5,689 nucleotides of DNA, from positions 1 through 5,689 of the forward strand of contig JAFTRD010000166.1 in assembly GCA_017462425.1 (NCBI GenBank). The letters are read 5' to 3'. This DNA is from Clostridia bacterium. Lineage in GTDB: Bacteria > Bacillota_A > Clostridia > Christensenellales > Borkfalkiaceae. Under the pieces are notes generated by a model, which was not told where the DNA came from, did no database searches, and worked only from the letters and a program-made list of their open reading frames with translations. Shown here piece after piece: positions 1-5,631 of the stretch. Each line of letters starts with the position of its first letter. Position 1 is the stretch's first letter. The translations under genes were made by a program, and so were the position numbers.

Positions 1-132
1 ACAGTCGCAGACGATGATATCCTCACCGGATTCGAGCACTGTCATATTCTTGCCAATCTCACCGAGACCGCCAAGAGAAAAGACACGCAGCTTTGCGGTG
101 CTCCTCTTTTCCGTTTGTTTTCTTTTTGCCAT
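1..132 (-). CDS. RNase J paralogue, N-terminal part (runs off the left edge)
   Basis: Read on the minus strand from the ATG at 132-130, this is an open frame of 44 codons that continues beyond the window. It starts with a basic leader (MAKRKQTEKRS) and then has LGGLGEIGKNM at residues 20-30, the first strand and loop of the RNase J metallo-beta-lactamase fold. It ends in a strand (DIIVCDC) that normally leads into the DCG..FP motif. RNase J is a cytoplasmic ribonuclease with 5'-3' exo and endo activity. The catalytic HxHxDH motif lies beyond the window. The sequence is clearly related to, but different from, the plus-strand RNase J at 252-1889, so these are paralogues and not an inverted duplicate. 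The site upstream of the start is weak (GTGAGAATAAAA), so translation signals are not convincing. Family assignment is firm; completeness and activity cannot be judged. Confidence 0.85.
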   Translation of the reverse strand, partial: MAKRKQTEKRSTAKLRVFSLGGLGEIGKNMTVLESGEDIIVCDC

Positions 133-151
133 ATTTTTATTCTCACGAAGA

Positions 152-174
152 AGCCACCTATGTGGCTCTTTTTT
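152..174 (+). terminator. Small intrinsic terminator-like hairpin with T-run
   Basis: AGCCAC (152-157) and GTGGCT (162-167) form a 6-bp stem with a CTAT loop, followed by C and six T on the plus strand. As a terminator it is oriented plus, yet no plus-strand gene ends here. On the minus strand it lies between the stop codon of the membrane-protein fragment (184) and the RNase J start (132), where the trailing sequence is TCTTCG, a poor U-tract. It may terminate the minus-strand gene weakly, block antisense transcription into RNase J, or be out of context because of the junction at ~250-270. Confidence 0.5.
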
Positions 175-183
175 CTTTCTTAT

Positions 184-270
184 TTAAATGAAAAATCCGA
201 TTATAAGGGCGACCGATGCGCCCGCAATGAAGGTCAGGATGGGAAGGATAAGTCCTCTTTTTCGGCGGCG
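184..270 (-). pseudogene. C-terminal fragment of an unknown membrane protein
   Basis: On the minus strand, codons from 270 down to a TAA at 186-184 read RRRKRGLILPILTFIAG and continue ASVALIIGFFI before the stop. This is a basic cluster followed by about 22 hydrophobic residues, a typical C-terminal membrane anchor with a positive-inside flank. No start or upstream domain is visible because the frame runs directly into the plus-strand RNase J gene, where it is only an antisense shadow. I infer the 3' end of a gene that was cut at roughly 250-270 by a rearrangement or assembly join. The protein family cannot be recognised from the tail alone. It could be a chance hydrophobic frame, but the charge-then-TM-then-stop pattern followed by a hairpin argues against that. 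Confidence 0.4.
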
Positions 271-1889
271 TGGGCGAAATAGGTAAAAACATGACCGCCA
301 TCGAGTACGGTAACGACATCGTCGTCATCGATGTGGGCAATACCTTCCCCGATGAAGAAATGCCGGGCGTAGATTTAGTCGTGCCCGACGCTTCTTATCT
401 CGTCGAACGCAAGGATAAAATCCGTGCCATTTTACTCACCCACGGTCACGAGGACCACATCGGCGGACTTGCTTACCTTTTGAAAGAGCTCAATCCTCAT
501 ACACTGGTATACGGCACTAGACTTACCCTTGCTTTGGCGGACAATAAGATTCGTGAACACAGATTGCAAAATTTGGAGTTCCGTACGGTAACGCCGGGCA
601 GTCAGGTAAAATTGGGTGCGTTTTCGGTGGAATTCGTCAACGTCAATCACTCCATTGCAGGCGCCGTGGCGCTGGCAATCCGCACGCCTTACGGCATTAT
701 TTACCACAGCGGCGATTTTAAAATAGACATGACTCCCGTTGCGGGCGACCCCATTGACCTCAATCGCATTGCCGAGCTGGGCAGAGAGGGGGTGCTTTTA
801 TACATGGCGGAATCCACCAATATCGAGCGCCCCGGCTATACCATGAGCGAAACGGTAGTGGGTACCACGCTCGATCATCTCTTTACCGAACACGCCTCCC
901 GCAGGCTGGTCATTGCAACTTTTGCCTCCAACGTACACCGTTTACAGCAGATCATAGATTTGGCGGTCAAATACAAACGCCGTGTGGCGCTTTCGGGCAG
1001 AAGCATGCTCAACGTCGTGGAGGCGGCAACGAAAATCGGCGAGCTGCAAATTCCCGAGGGCGTCTTGGTGGACGTGGACAAGGCTAAAAATTTCTTCGAT
1101 CGGGAAATCGTCATCGTATCCACGGGCTCGCAAGGCGAACCCATGAGCGCCCTTACCCGTATGGCGAGCGGCGAATTCAATAAAATCAATATCGGTGAAA
1201 ACGATACCATCATCATCTCGGCAAACCCTATCCCCGGGAATGAGAAGATGGTTTACAGAGTTATCAATAACCTCTACAAAAAGGGCGCAACCGTCGTATA
1301 CGAAAGTCTGGAAAAAATTCACGTTTCCGGTCACGCCTGTCGGGAAGAGCATAAAATTCTGCATACGCTGTTAAATCCTAAGTTTTTCGTACCCGTTCAC
1401 GGCGAATACCGTCACTTAAAGCTACACGGCGAGCTGGCGCACCAGCTGGGCATGCCCCGCAACAATATCTTTTTGGCGGATATCGGCAACTGTATAGAAG
1501 TCACCGATACCACCCTCCGTCAAGGCGAAAGCTTCCCTGCCGGCGCTATGATTATCGACGGTACGGGTACGGAGGACTTTAACACCTCAGAGGTCATTCG
1601 TGACCGTAAAAGGCTTGCCTCCGAGGGCGTATTCGTCATCACCGTCATCGTCAGCGACGGCGCTTTGGTGGGCGAACCCAGAATTGAAAACGTGGGTATT
1701 TTATTCGGTGACGAGCGTGACTACGGAAAAGAAATTAAGGGCGTGGTAATGATCGCTATCATGCAATACGACTTACAAAACGGTAACAACGAGGGGCTTT
1801 CCAAGGCGATAGAAAAGATGCTCAAAGGCTATCTCTATAAGAAGACCAGACAGTCGCCGCTTATCCTCCCCGTCATCATGGAAATTTAA
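270..1889 (+). CDS. rnj: Ribonuclease J, 5'-truncated
   Basis: RNase J is a cytoplasmic two-metal-ion ribonuclease of the beta-CASP/metallo-beta-lactamase family that degrades mRNA 5'-3' and matures RNAs. Numbered from the GTG at 270, the metal site is visible: HGHEDH at 58-63, H127 (NHS), D149 (SGDFK) and H377 (PVHGEYR). The beta-CASP region has FASNVHR, TGSQGEP and NPIPGNEK, followed by SGHA (H355) and the typical ending PLILPVIMEI. The 539 residues compare with about 555 for the family. Family homology starts at 252 (VLFFGGVGEIG), immediately after an in-frame TAA at 249-251, and no start codon exists between 252 and 270. The GTG start is therefore only the first available codon. It would drop the first beta-strand and has no well-placed ribosome site. 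The C-terminal domain is divergent around residues 468-479, where many relatives have an SRGF-type motif. It is followed 4 nt later by trmR. The family call is certain; a functional start in this arrangement is doubtful. Confidence 0.9.
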   Translation: MGEIGKNMTAIEYGNDIVVIDVGNTFPDEEMPGVDLVVPDASYLVERKDKIRAILLTHGHEDHIGGLAYLLKELNPHTLVYGTRLTLALADNKIREHRLQNLEFRTVTPGSQVKLGAFSVEFVNVNHSIAGAVALAIRTPYGIIYHSGDFKIDMTPVAGDPIDLNRIAELGREGVLLYMAESTNIERPGYTMSETVVGTTLDHLFTEHASRRLVIATFASNVHRLQQIIDLAVKYKRRVALSGRSMLNVVEAATKIGELQIPEGVLVDVDKAKNFFDREIVIVSTGSQGEPMSALTRMASGEFNKINIGENDTIIISANPIPGNEKMVYRVINNLYKKGATVVYESLEKIHVSGHACREEHKILHTLLNPKFFVPVHGEYRHLKLHGELAHQLGMPRNNIFLADIGNCIEVTDTTLRQGESFPAGAMIIDGTGTEDFNTSEVIRDRKRLASEGVFVITVIVSDGALVGEPRIENVGILFGDERDYGKEIKGVVMIAIMQYDLQNGNNEGLSKAIEKMLKGYLYKKTRQSPLILPVIMEI

Positions 1890-1893
1890 AATT

Positions 1894-2523
1894 ATGAATA
1901 CGAACAAAAGCTATACCGAAGGTTTGGTGTCAATGGAAATAGACGAGCGTATCCGTGATTTGCGTGCCAATGCGCTCTCTCGGCATATTCCCGTCATGGA
2001 CGGGCAAACCTTACAATATCTTCTGGTGACGCTTGCCGCCGTCCGTCCGAAAAAAATACTGGAAATCGGTACGGCGGTGGGGCTGAGCGCAGCGGCAATG
2101 CTCACGGCTTGCCCCGATGCGCGCGTTACCACTATCGAAATAGACGAAGAGCGCTATATGGAGGCAAAGAAGAATTTATCCGATTTAGGACTTTTAAGCC
2201 GTGCTACCTGTCATTTGGGCGACGCAGGCGAAATTCTTGGAATGATGGACGCAAAATACGACTTTGTGTTTTTAGACGGACCCAAAGCGCAGTACCCCCG
2301 ATATATGAGTGAGCTGAAACGCATGCTCGACAAGGGCGGTGTGGTCTTTGCGGACGACGTGCTCCTCTTCGGGTGGGTCAGCGGACAGACTCCCACGCCT
2401 GAAAAGCATACGCTATTCGTTAAAAAAATGCGGGAATATTTAGAAGATTTAACCAAAGACAAAGACTTCGTTACCAGCGTTATAGACGTAGGGGACGGCG
2501 TTGCTCTGTCGGTAAAGAGGTGA
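1894..2523 (+). CDS. trmR: tRNA 5-hydroxyuridine methyltransferase (O-methyltransferase family 3)
   Basis: This is a class I SAM-dependent methyltransferase of the YrrM/TrmR group. In Bacillus subtilis TrmR methylates 5-hydroxyuridine at tRNA wobble position 34 to 5-methoxyuridine, which widens decoding by UNN anticodons. Visible motifs are HIPVM at 31-35, motif I EIGTAVG at 57-63 (SAM binding), the acidic end of strand 2 IEID at 81-84, GDA at 109-111, FLDGPKAQY at 126-133 (family FIDAAKGQY) and the metal-ligand region ADD at 153-155. Its 209 residues are close to the family's usual length. The start is 4 nt after the RNase J stop with a weak ribosome site; Met14 at 1933, preceded by GAAGG (1918-1922), is a credible alternative. 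The next gene, trhP, makes the substrate modification, and this strongly supports TrmR over a small-molecule O-methyltransferase. The substrate is inferred from family and context. Confidence 0.85.
   Translation: MNTNKSYTEGLVSMEIDERIRDLRANALSRHIPVMDGQTLQYLLVTLAAVRPKKILEIGTAVGLSAAAMLTACPDARVTTIEIDEERYMEAKKNLSDLGLLSRATCHLGDAGEILGMMDAKYDFVFLDGPKAQYPRYMSELKRMLDKGGVVFADDVLLFGWVSGQTPTPEKHTLFVKKMREYLEDLTKDKDFVTSVIDVGDGVALSVKR
2516..2523 (+). promoter_or_regulatory. Strong ribosome binding site of trhP overlapping the trmR stop codon
   Basis: AGAGGTGA matches the anti-Shine-Dalgarno core very well and lies 4 nt before the ATG at 2528. Its last three bases are the TGA stop of trmR. This fixes the trhP start and implies translational coupling of the methyltransferase and the hydroxylase. 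Confidence 0.8.
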
Positions 2524-2527
2524 GAGT

Positions 2528-3721
2528 ATGAAGGTAGAATTGTTAGCGCCTGCGGGCAATTATACAAAACTAAAAACGGCGCTTTTATACGGCGCCGACG
2601 CCGTGTACGTAGGCGGTAAAAGCTTTTCCCTTCGTTCGTTTGCCGATAATTTCTCTCTTGAGGAATTGCGCTCGGCAACTGAATATACGCACTCCCTCGG
2701 TAAAAAAATTTACGTCACCGTCAATATTTACGCCCGCAACGGCGATTTTGCCCAATTAAAGGACTATCTCGTATTTTTACAGGATATCGGAGTGGACGCC
2801 GTCCTCGTCAGCGATCCCGGCATTTTACAGCTCGTAAAAGAAGCTGCGCCCAAGCTTACCGTTCACCTCTCCACGCAGGCAAACACCACCAATCAATACG
2901 CCGTAAAGTTCTGGAAGGAACGTGGCGTTTCCCGTGTCGTACTGGCAAGAGAATTATCGGTGAAAGAAATAGAGGAAATTCATGCGTTCTGTCCCGATAT
3001 GGAGCTGGAGGCCTTCGTGCACGGGGCTATGTGCATTTCGTACAGCGGCAGATGTCTGCTTTCCAATTATTTAGACGGCAGACCCTCCAACCGTGGCGCT
3101 TGCGTGCAGTCCTGCCGTTGGGGGTATGAAATCCGTCCCGTATCTCCCACGGAAAAAGAGGCGCTCTTACCCATAGAAGAGGACGCTCGGGGTACGTATA
3201 TTCTCAACAGTAAAGATTTAAATCTCATCTCCCATTTAAAAACGCTGGAAAACGCAGGCGTGGTATCCTTTAAAATAGAAGGCCGTATGAAGAGCGAATA
3301 TTACCTTGCGACGGTCATCAACGCTTACCGCCGTGCCATGGACGGCGAGGATATTGCGCTTTGTCAAGAGGAATTGAACAACGTTGCGCACCGTGCGTAT
3401 ACCACGGCGTATGCGTTTGGCGAGAACGATAATACGGTCAATTACGACGATACGCAAACCAAAGGCGACAGCGAATATATCGCAAACGTTTTAGGCTGGG
3501 AAAACGGTATTGCCACGGTGGAAATGCGCAACCGCTTTAAAACTGGCGACGTTTTAGAGGTTTTAAGTCCCACGGAAAATTTCGGTAAACGCTTTAGCGT
3601 AGGCGAGATTTTTGACAGTACGGGAAATGCAACCGACGATGCGAAGCTGGTGCAGGAGCGTTACGCTTTCCAAACGGATATTCCCCTGAAAACGGGTGAT
3701 TTTTTAAGAAGAAAAAGATAA
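2528..3721 (+). CDS. trhP: tRNA uridine 5-hydroxylation protein, U32 peptidase family
   Basis: TrhP proteins (E. coli YegQ, B. subtilis YrrN/YrrO) make 5-hydroxyuridine at position 34 of several tRNAs, using prephenate and depending on iron-sulfur cluster assembly. They are annotated as U32 peptidases by homology, although this subgroup acts on tRNA. The sequence shows an N-terminal TIM-barrel start ELLAPAGN (4-11), YGADAVYVGG (21-30), LSTQAN (114-119), and the U32 signature EAFVHGAMCISYSGRC (161-176). CVQSCRW (192-198) and NSKDLNLI (227-234) follow, then KIEGRMKS (249-256). Cysteines 169, 176, 192 and 196 are candidate cluster ligands. A small beta-rich C-terminal domain ends LKTGDFLRRKR. 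The 397 residues match the YrrO/TrhP2 type. Only one trhP is seen here, whereas B. subtilis carries two beside trmR. No convincing terminator follows the gene. Confidence 0.87.
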   Translation: MKVELLAPAGNYTKLKTALLYGADAVYVGGKSFSLRSFADNFSLEELRSATEYTHSLGKKIYVTVNIYARNGDFAQLKDYLVFLQDIGVDAVLVSDPGILQLVKEAAPKLTVHLSTQANTTNQYAVKFWKERGVSRVVLARELSVKEIEEIHAFCPDMELEAFVHGAMCISYSGRCLLSNYLDGRPSNRGACVQSCRWGYEIRPVSPTEKEALLPIEEDARGTYILNSKDLNLISHLKTLENAGVVSFKIEGRMKSEYYLATVINAYRRAMDGEDIALCQEELNNVAHRAYTTAYAFGENDNTVNYDDTQTKGDSEYIANVLGWENGIATVEMRNRFKTGDVLEVLSPTENFGKRFSVGEIFDSTGNATDDAKLVQERYAFQTDIPLKTGDFLRRKR

Positions 3722-3761
3722 GCAAGATAAGGCTAAAAACACCCTCCCCCCGTTTTCTTCG

Positions 3762-3790
3762 TTGAAAAGACGAACGAAACGTCGTATGAT
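3762..3790 (+). promoter_or_regulatory. Sigma-A-type promoter of the ZIP transporter gene
   Basis: TTGAAA (3762-3767), exactly 17 bases, then TATGAT (3785-3790) gives a near-consensus promoter about 30 nt before the ZIP start codon. An imperfect dyad, TTCGT (3758-3762) and ACGAA (3770-3774) with 7 bases between, overlaps the -35 box. TCGTATG is repeated at 3782-3788 and 3793-3799, one helical turn apart. Either could bind a metal-responsive regulator, but neither matches an operator I can name. Confidence 0.72.
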
Positions 3791-3819
3791 TATCGTATGC
3801 TAAACAAAAGGAAATTCTT

Positions 3820-4572
3820 ATGCTTATAGTTGCTTTAACGGCGCTTGGCGTCGGCGGCGCTACCGTTATCGGTGCACTCTTGGGTTTTTTATTTAAAAAC
3901 GTTTCGCAAAAGTTCTCTAAAATCCTTTTGGCGTTTGCAGGCGGAATAATGCTTTCCGCCGCCGTCTTTGGATTGATACTTCCCTCTTTAGAATACGGCG
4001 GAAAGTTTAATCTTTTAATCACCGTGTTAGGAATTTTTGTGGGCGCGCTTTGTCTTAACCTTATAGATAAACTTACGCCTCACTTACACAAAATGATCGG
4101 CACGGATATTGAAGAACACAAATCGTCCAGTCTGAATAAAGTTTTGCTTTTCGTTATCGCCATCGCTATACACAACCTCCCGGAGGGTATCGCTGCGGGC
4201 GTGGGCTTTGGCGCTGACAATGAAAGCTACGGAATTTTAATCGCAATCGGTATCGCCCTACAAAATATCCCCGAAGGGATGGTTATTATCGCCCCGATGA
4301 TAAACTCCGGCGTTTCCAAGAAAAAAACCTTTCTTATCGCCTCAATTACAGGCTTAATTGAAGTCGTCGGAACTTTTTTAGGCTACTTTGCAGTAAAAAT
4401 TGCAACCATCATATTGCCGTTTGCTTTGGCGTTTGCAGGTGGAACGATGCTTTACGTCGTCAGCGACGAAATGATACCCGAAACGCACTCTGACGGGAAC
4501 AAACGCGGAGTTACCTATTCACTTCTTATCGGGTTTTGCTTCATGCTTATTTTAGACGTTTTGTTAGGTTAA
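3820..4572 (+). CDS. ZIP-family divalent metal transporter
   Basis: This is an integral membrane protein of the ZIP (GufA/ZupT-like) family, which moves zinc, iron or manganese into the cytoplasm. Its 250 residues form about eight hydrophobic segments. The signature helices are clear: HNLPEG at 118-123 in TM4 and QNIPEG at 148-153 in TM5. By family knowledge, H118, E122, Q148 and E152 form one metal site and N119, N149 and E181 help form the second. The last segments include GGTMLYVVSDEMIPETH (207-223), also typical. The loop before TM4 has only HLH (88-90) and EEH (98-100) and lacks a long histidine-rich stretch. The ATG is preceded by AAGGAAA at 3808-3814, a good ribosome site. It has its own promoter, so it is probably expressed apart from the trmR-trhP genes. 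Metal specificity cannot be read from the sequence. Confidence 0.9.
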   Translation: MLIVALTALGVGGATVIGALLGFLFKNVSQKFSKILLAFAGGIMLSAAVFGLILPSLEYGGKFNLLITVLGIFVGALCLNLIDKLTPHLHKMIGTDIEEHKSSSLNKVLLFVIAIAIHNLPEGIAAGVGFGADNESYGILIAIGIALQNIPEGMVIIAPMINSGVSKKKTFLIASITGLIEVVGTFLGYFAVKIATIILPFALAFAGGTMLYVVSDEMIPETHSDGNKRGVTYSLLIGFCFMLILDVLLG

Positions 4573-4603
4573 TATAGTAGGTCTTTTTTATCTATTCAGG
4601 GCG

Positions 4604-4609
4604 TATAAT
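4604..4609 (+). promoter_or_regulatory. Consensus -10 box just upstream of the SPOR-like gene
   Basis: A perfect TATAAT sits 8 bases before the ATG at 4618. The matching -35 position (about 4581-4586, GTCTTT) is poor. If used, transcription would start at or within a few bases of the start codon. Confidence 0.45.
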
Positions 4610-4617
4610 AGAGGGAT

Positions 4618-5325
4618 ATGCGCAGCGCCTATATCTCTTTCAACAACGGTAAAAAATTTTTCCTTGAAATAGCGTTTATGTTCGGTGTAGGCGCTATTTT
4701 TATCGCAGTTATCGCTGTATCCTTTGCCACGTTTTTCATCGGCGTAGAGGAGTTTTCCGTCAACCGTACCTTTTATTTTTTAGTGCTTGACGCCAAGGAA
4801 GAAACGGTGGACGTACTCTCGCAGGATGCGTACGTAGGCGGTGGCGCAGGGTACGCCTTTACGTATAAAAGCGCGCATTACGTTGCGCTTGCCTCGTATC
4901 CCAGCGAAACGCAGGCGAAAACCGTGCAGGATACGCTTGAAAAAAAGGGAACGCAAACGAAAATTTTACCGTTAGAGCTGAATACGCTTTATTTTACCAC
5001 CAAAGCGCAGCGTGAGAATAAAGCGCAGATAGAGGGTTGCGTGAATACGCTTTTGCAGTGCATAACGCTCCTTTATAACACGGCAAACGGCGTGGATACC
5101 GTGCAATATACGCAAAGGGAGGCACGTGCAATTATAAACGAATTACAGGCGGTTTTCAAAGAGTTAAGGCAAAATTCTCCACCGCAAACGGAGTCGCTTT
5201 TGGGCGGCGCAGAGAGAAAATGCCGTGAAATTACCGTAGGAATCGTTTACGCCAAGGATATACGCTACCTACAGCTTTTTCTTTCGGAGGGGCTGTATAA
5301 TCTGCAAACGGTATTTGATAATTGA
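4618..5325 (+). CDS. Membrane-anchored protein with SPOR-like domain, function unknown
   Basis: I do not recognise a named family for this 235-residue protein. A short N-terminus with basic residues (GKK, 11-13) precedes one long hydrophobic helix at about 17-42, so it is probably a single-pass anchor with the rest outside the membrane. Residues 51-118 resemble a SPOR fold, the peptidoglycan-binding module of cell-division and sporulation proteins. There is a strand FYFLVLDA, a glycine-rich turn GGGAGYAF (74-81), then HYVALASYPSETQAKTVQDT (87-106), leading on to LEKKGTQTKIL. This pattern is strand, small-residue turn, helix and strand. Residues 125-235 look mainly helical. An in-frame TAG at 4609-4611 limits the start to the ATG at 4618, or to Met21 at 4678, which would cut the membrane helix. 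GAGGG ends only 2 bases before the ATG, which is unusually close. It follows the ZIP gene by 45 nt and may be partly co-transcribed with it. Confidence 0.72.
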   Translation: MRSAYISFNNGKKFFLEIAFMFGVGAIFIAVIAVSFATFFIGVEEFSVNRTFYFLVLDAKEETVDVLSQDAYVGGGAGYAFTYKSAHYVALASYPSETQAKTVQDTLEKKGTQTKILPLELNTLYFTTKAQRENKAQIEGCVNTLLQCITLLYNTANGVDTVQYTQREARAIINELQAVFKELRQNSPPQTESLLGGAERKCREITVGIVYAKDIRYLQLFLSEGLYNLQTVFDN

Positions 5326-5359
5326 TTGAAAAAAAATTACAAAACATACGCAAAAATGC

Positions 5360-5388
5360 TTGCTTTTTATTTTGGTTTTGCCTATAAT
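5360..5388 (+). promoter_or_regulatory. Strong promoter of the tRNA-Thr gene
   Basis: TTGCTT (5360-5365), a 17-base T-rich spacer and TATAAT (5383-5388) place the likely transcription start around 5395, about 10 nt before the mature tRNA. AATGCTT (5355-5361) and AAGCATT (5393-5399) form an inverted pair flanking the promoter. Confidence 0.8.
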
Positions 5389-5405
5389 AGAAAAGCATTC
5401 AATGC

Positions 5406-5481
5406 GCTACTATGGCTCAGTTGGTAGAGCAGCTGATTCGTAATCAGCAGGTCGCCGGTTCAAGTCCGGCTAGTAGCTCCA
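5406..5481 (+). tRNA. tRNA-Thr (anticodon CGU)
   Basis: A full cloverleaf can be drawn. Acceptor strands are GCTACTA (5406-5412) and TAGTAGC (5471-5477). The D stem is GCTC/GAGC (5415-5418, 5427-5430). The anticodon stem is GCTGA/TCAGC (5432-5436, 5444-5448) around loop TTCGTAA, with anticodon CGT at 5439-5441. The variable loop is AGGTC. The T stem is GCCGG/CCGGC (5454-5458, 5466-5470) around TTCAAGT. The discriminator is T5478 and CCA is encoded at 5479-5481. All stems pair perfectly. G1-C72, C2-G71, G35 and U36 fit threonine identity, and the tRNA reads ACG. With C34 it is not itself a substrate for TrhP/TrmR, which act on U34 tRNAs. Confidence 0.97.
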
Positions 5482-5518
5482 AAAAAAACGGTTGGGTTTA
5501 TACCCGACCGTATTTTTT
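5481..5518 (+). terminator. Intrinsic terminator after tRNA-Thr, bidirectional form
   Basis: ACGGTTGGGT (5488-5497) pairs along 10 positions, one of them G-U, with ACCCGACCGT (5502-5511) around a TTAT loop. Six T follow at 5513-5518. An A-tract runs from 5481 to 5488 on the other side, so it should also terminate minus-strand transcripts. A shortened copy lies at 5643-5670. Confidence 0.9.
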
Positions 5519-5522
5519 GCGC

Positions 5523-5631
5523 GCTACTAACCCCACGCTTGAAACGGAGGTTCAGAAAATTGGCGAAAAAGCCAATTTTCTTTGCCGAGGGTTCCCGCTT
5601 TTGCGGGAAACGGCAAGCCCCGGCTAGTAGC
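5523..5631 (+). ncRNA. Possible cloverleaf-like RNA closed by tRNA-Thr acceptor strands
   Basis: GCTACTA (5523-5529) and TAGTAGC (5625-5631) are exact copies of the tRNA-Thr acceptor strands and pair over 7 bp. Between them lie three hairpins. The first is a weak one, TGAA/TTCA, with a 7-nt loop (5540-5554). The second is a perfect 10-bp one, GAAAATTGGC/GCCAATTTTC, with loop GAAAAA (5555-5580). The third has outer stem TTGCCG/CGGCAA and inner stem TTCCCGC/GCGGGAA with a TTTT loop (5582-5616). No anticodon arm, D arm or T loop remains and there is no CCA, so it is not a normal tRNA. A terminator follows at 5643. The structure is seen; expression and function are not known. Confidence 0.4.

Noticed and set aside
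227..270. ATG 227 (MKVRMGRISPLF) as the real RNase J start joined by a +1 frameshift in the T5 run at 258-262
   Set aside because: It would restore a plausible N-terminus (RISPL then FGGVGEIG), but there is no good ribosome site, T5 is a weak slippery site, and the same bases encode a convincing membrane tail on the other strand. A breakpoint explains more.
158..340. Minus-strand frame of 60 codons across the junction
   Set aside because: It lies antisense to RNase J and out of register with the membrane-tail frame. It is rich in Met, Ser and Pro with no domain, so I treat it as a shadow.
942..1364. Minus-strand open frame of 140 codons inside RNase J
   Set aside because: It is an antisense shadow of a strongly conserved coding region with no recognisable motif or ribosome site.
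3722..3761. Terminator after trhP
   Set aside because: The only pairing (CGTTTTC against GAAAAGACG, 3751-3772) is interrupted and has no T-run, so no intrinsic terminator can be supported.
3594..4022. Minus-strand open frame of 142 codons spanning the trhP end and the ZIP start
   Set aside because: It overlaps two confidently assigned plus-strand genes and the ZIP promoter, and its hydrophobic part is the mirror of ZIP helices.
5412..5627. Plus-strand frame of 71 codons beginning MAQLVEQLIRNQQVAGSSPA
   Set aside because: It is a translation of the tRNA-Thr gene, its terminator and the structured repeat. MAQLVEQLIRNQQVAGSSP is the standard false protein produced when a tRNA-Thr is read as coding.
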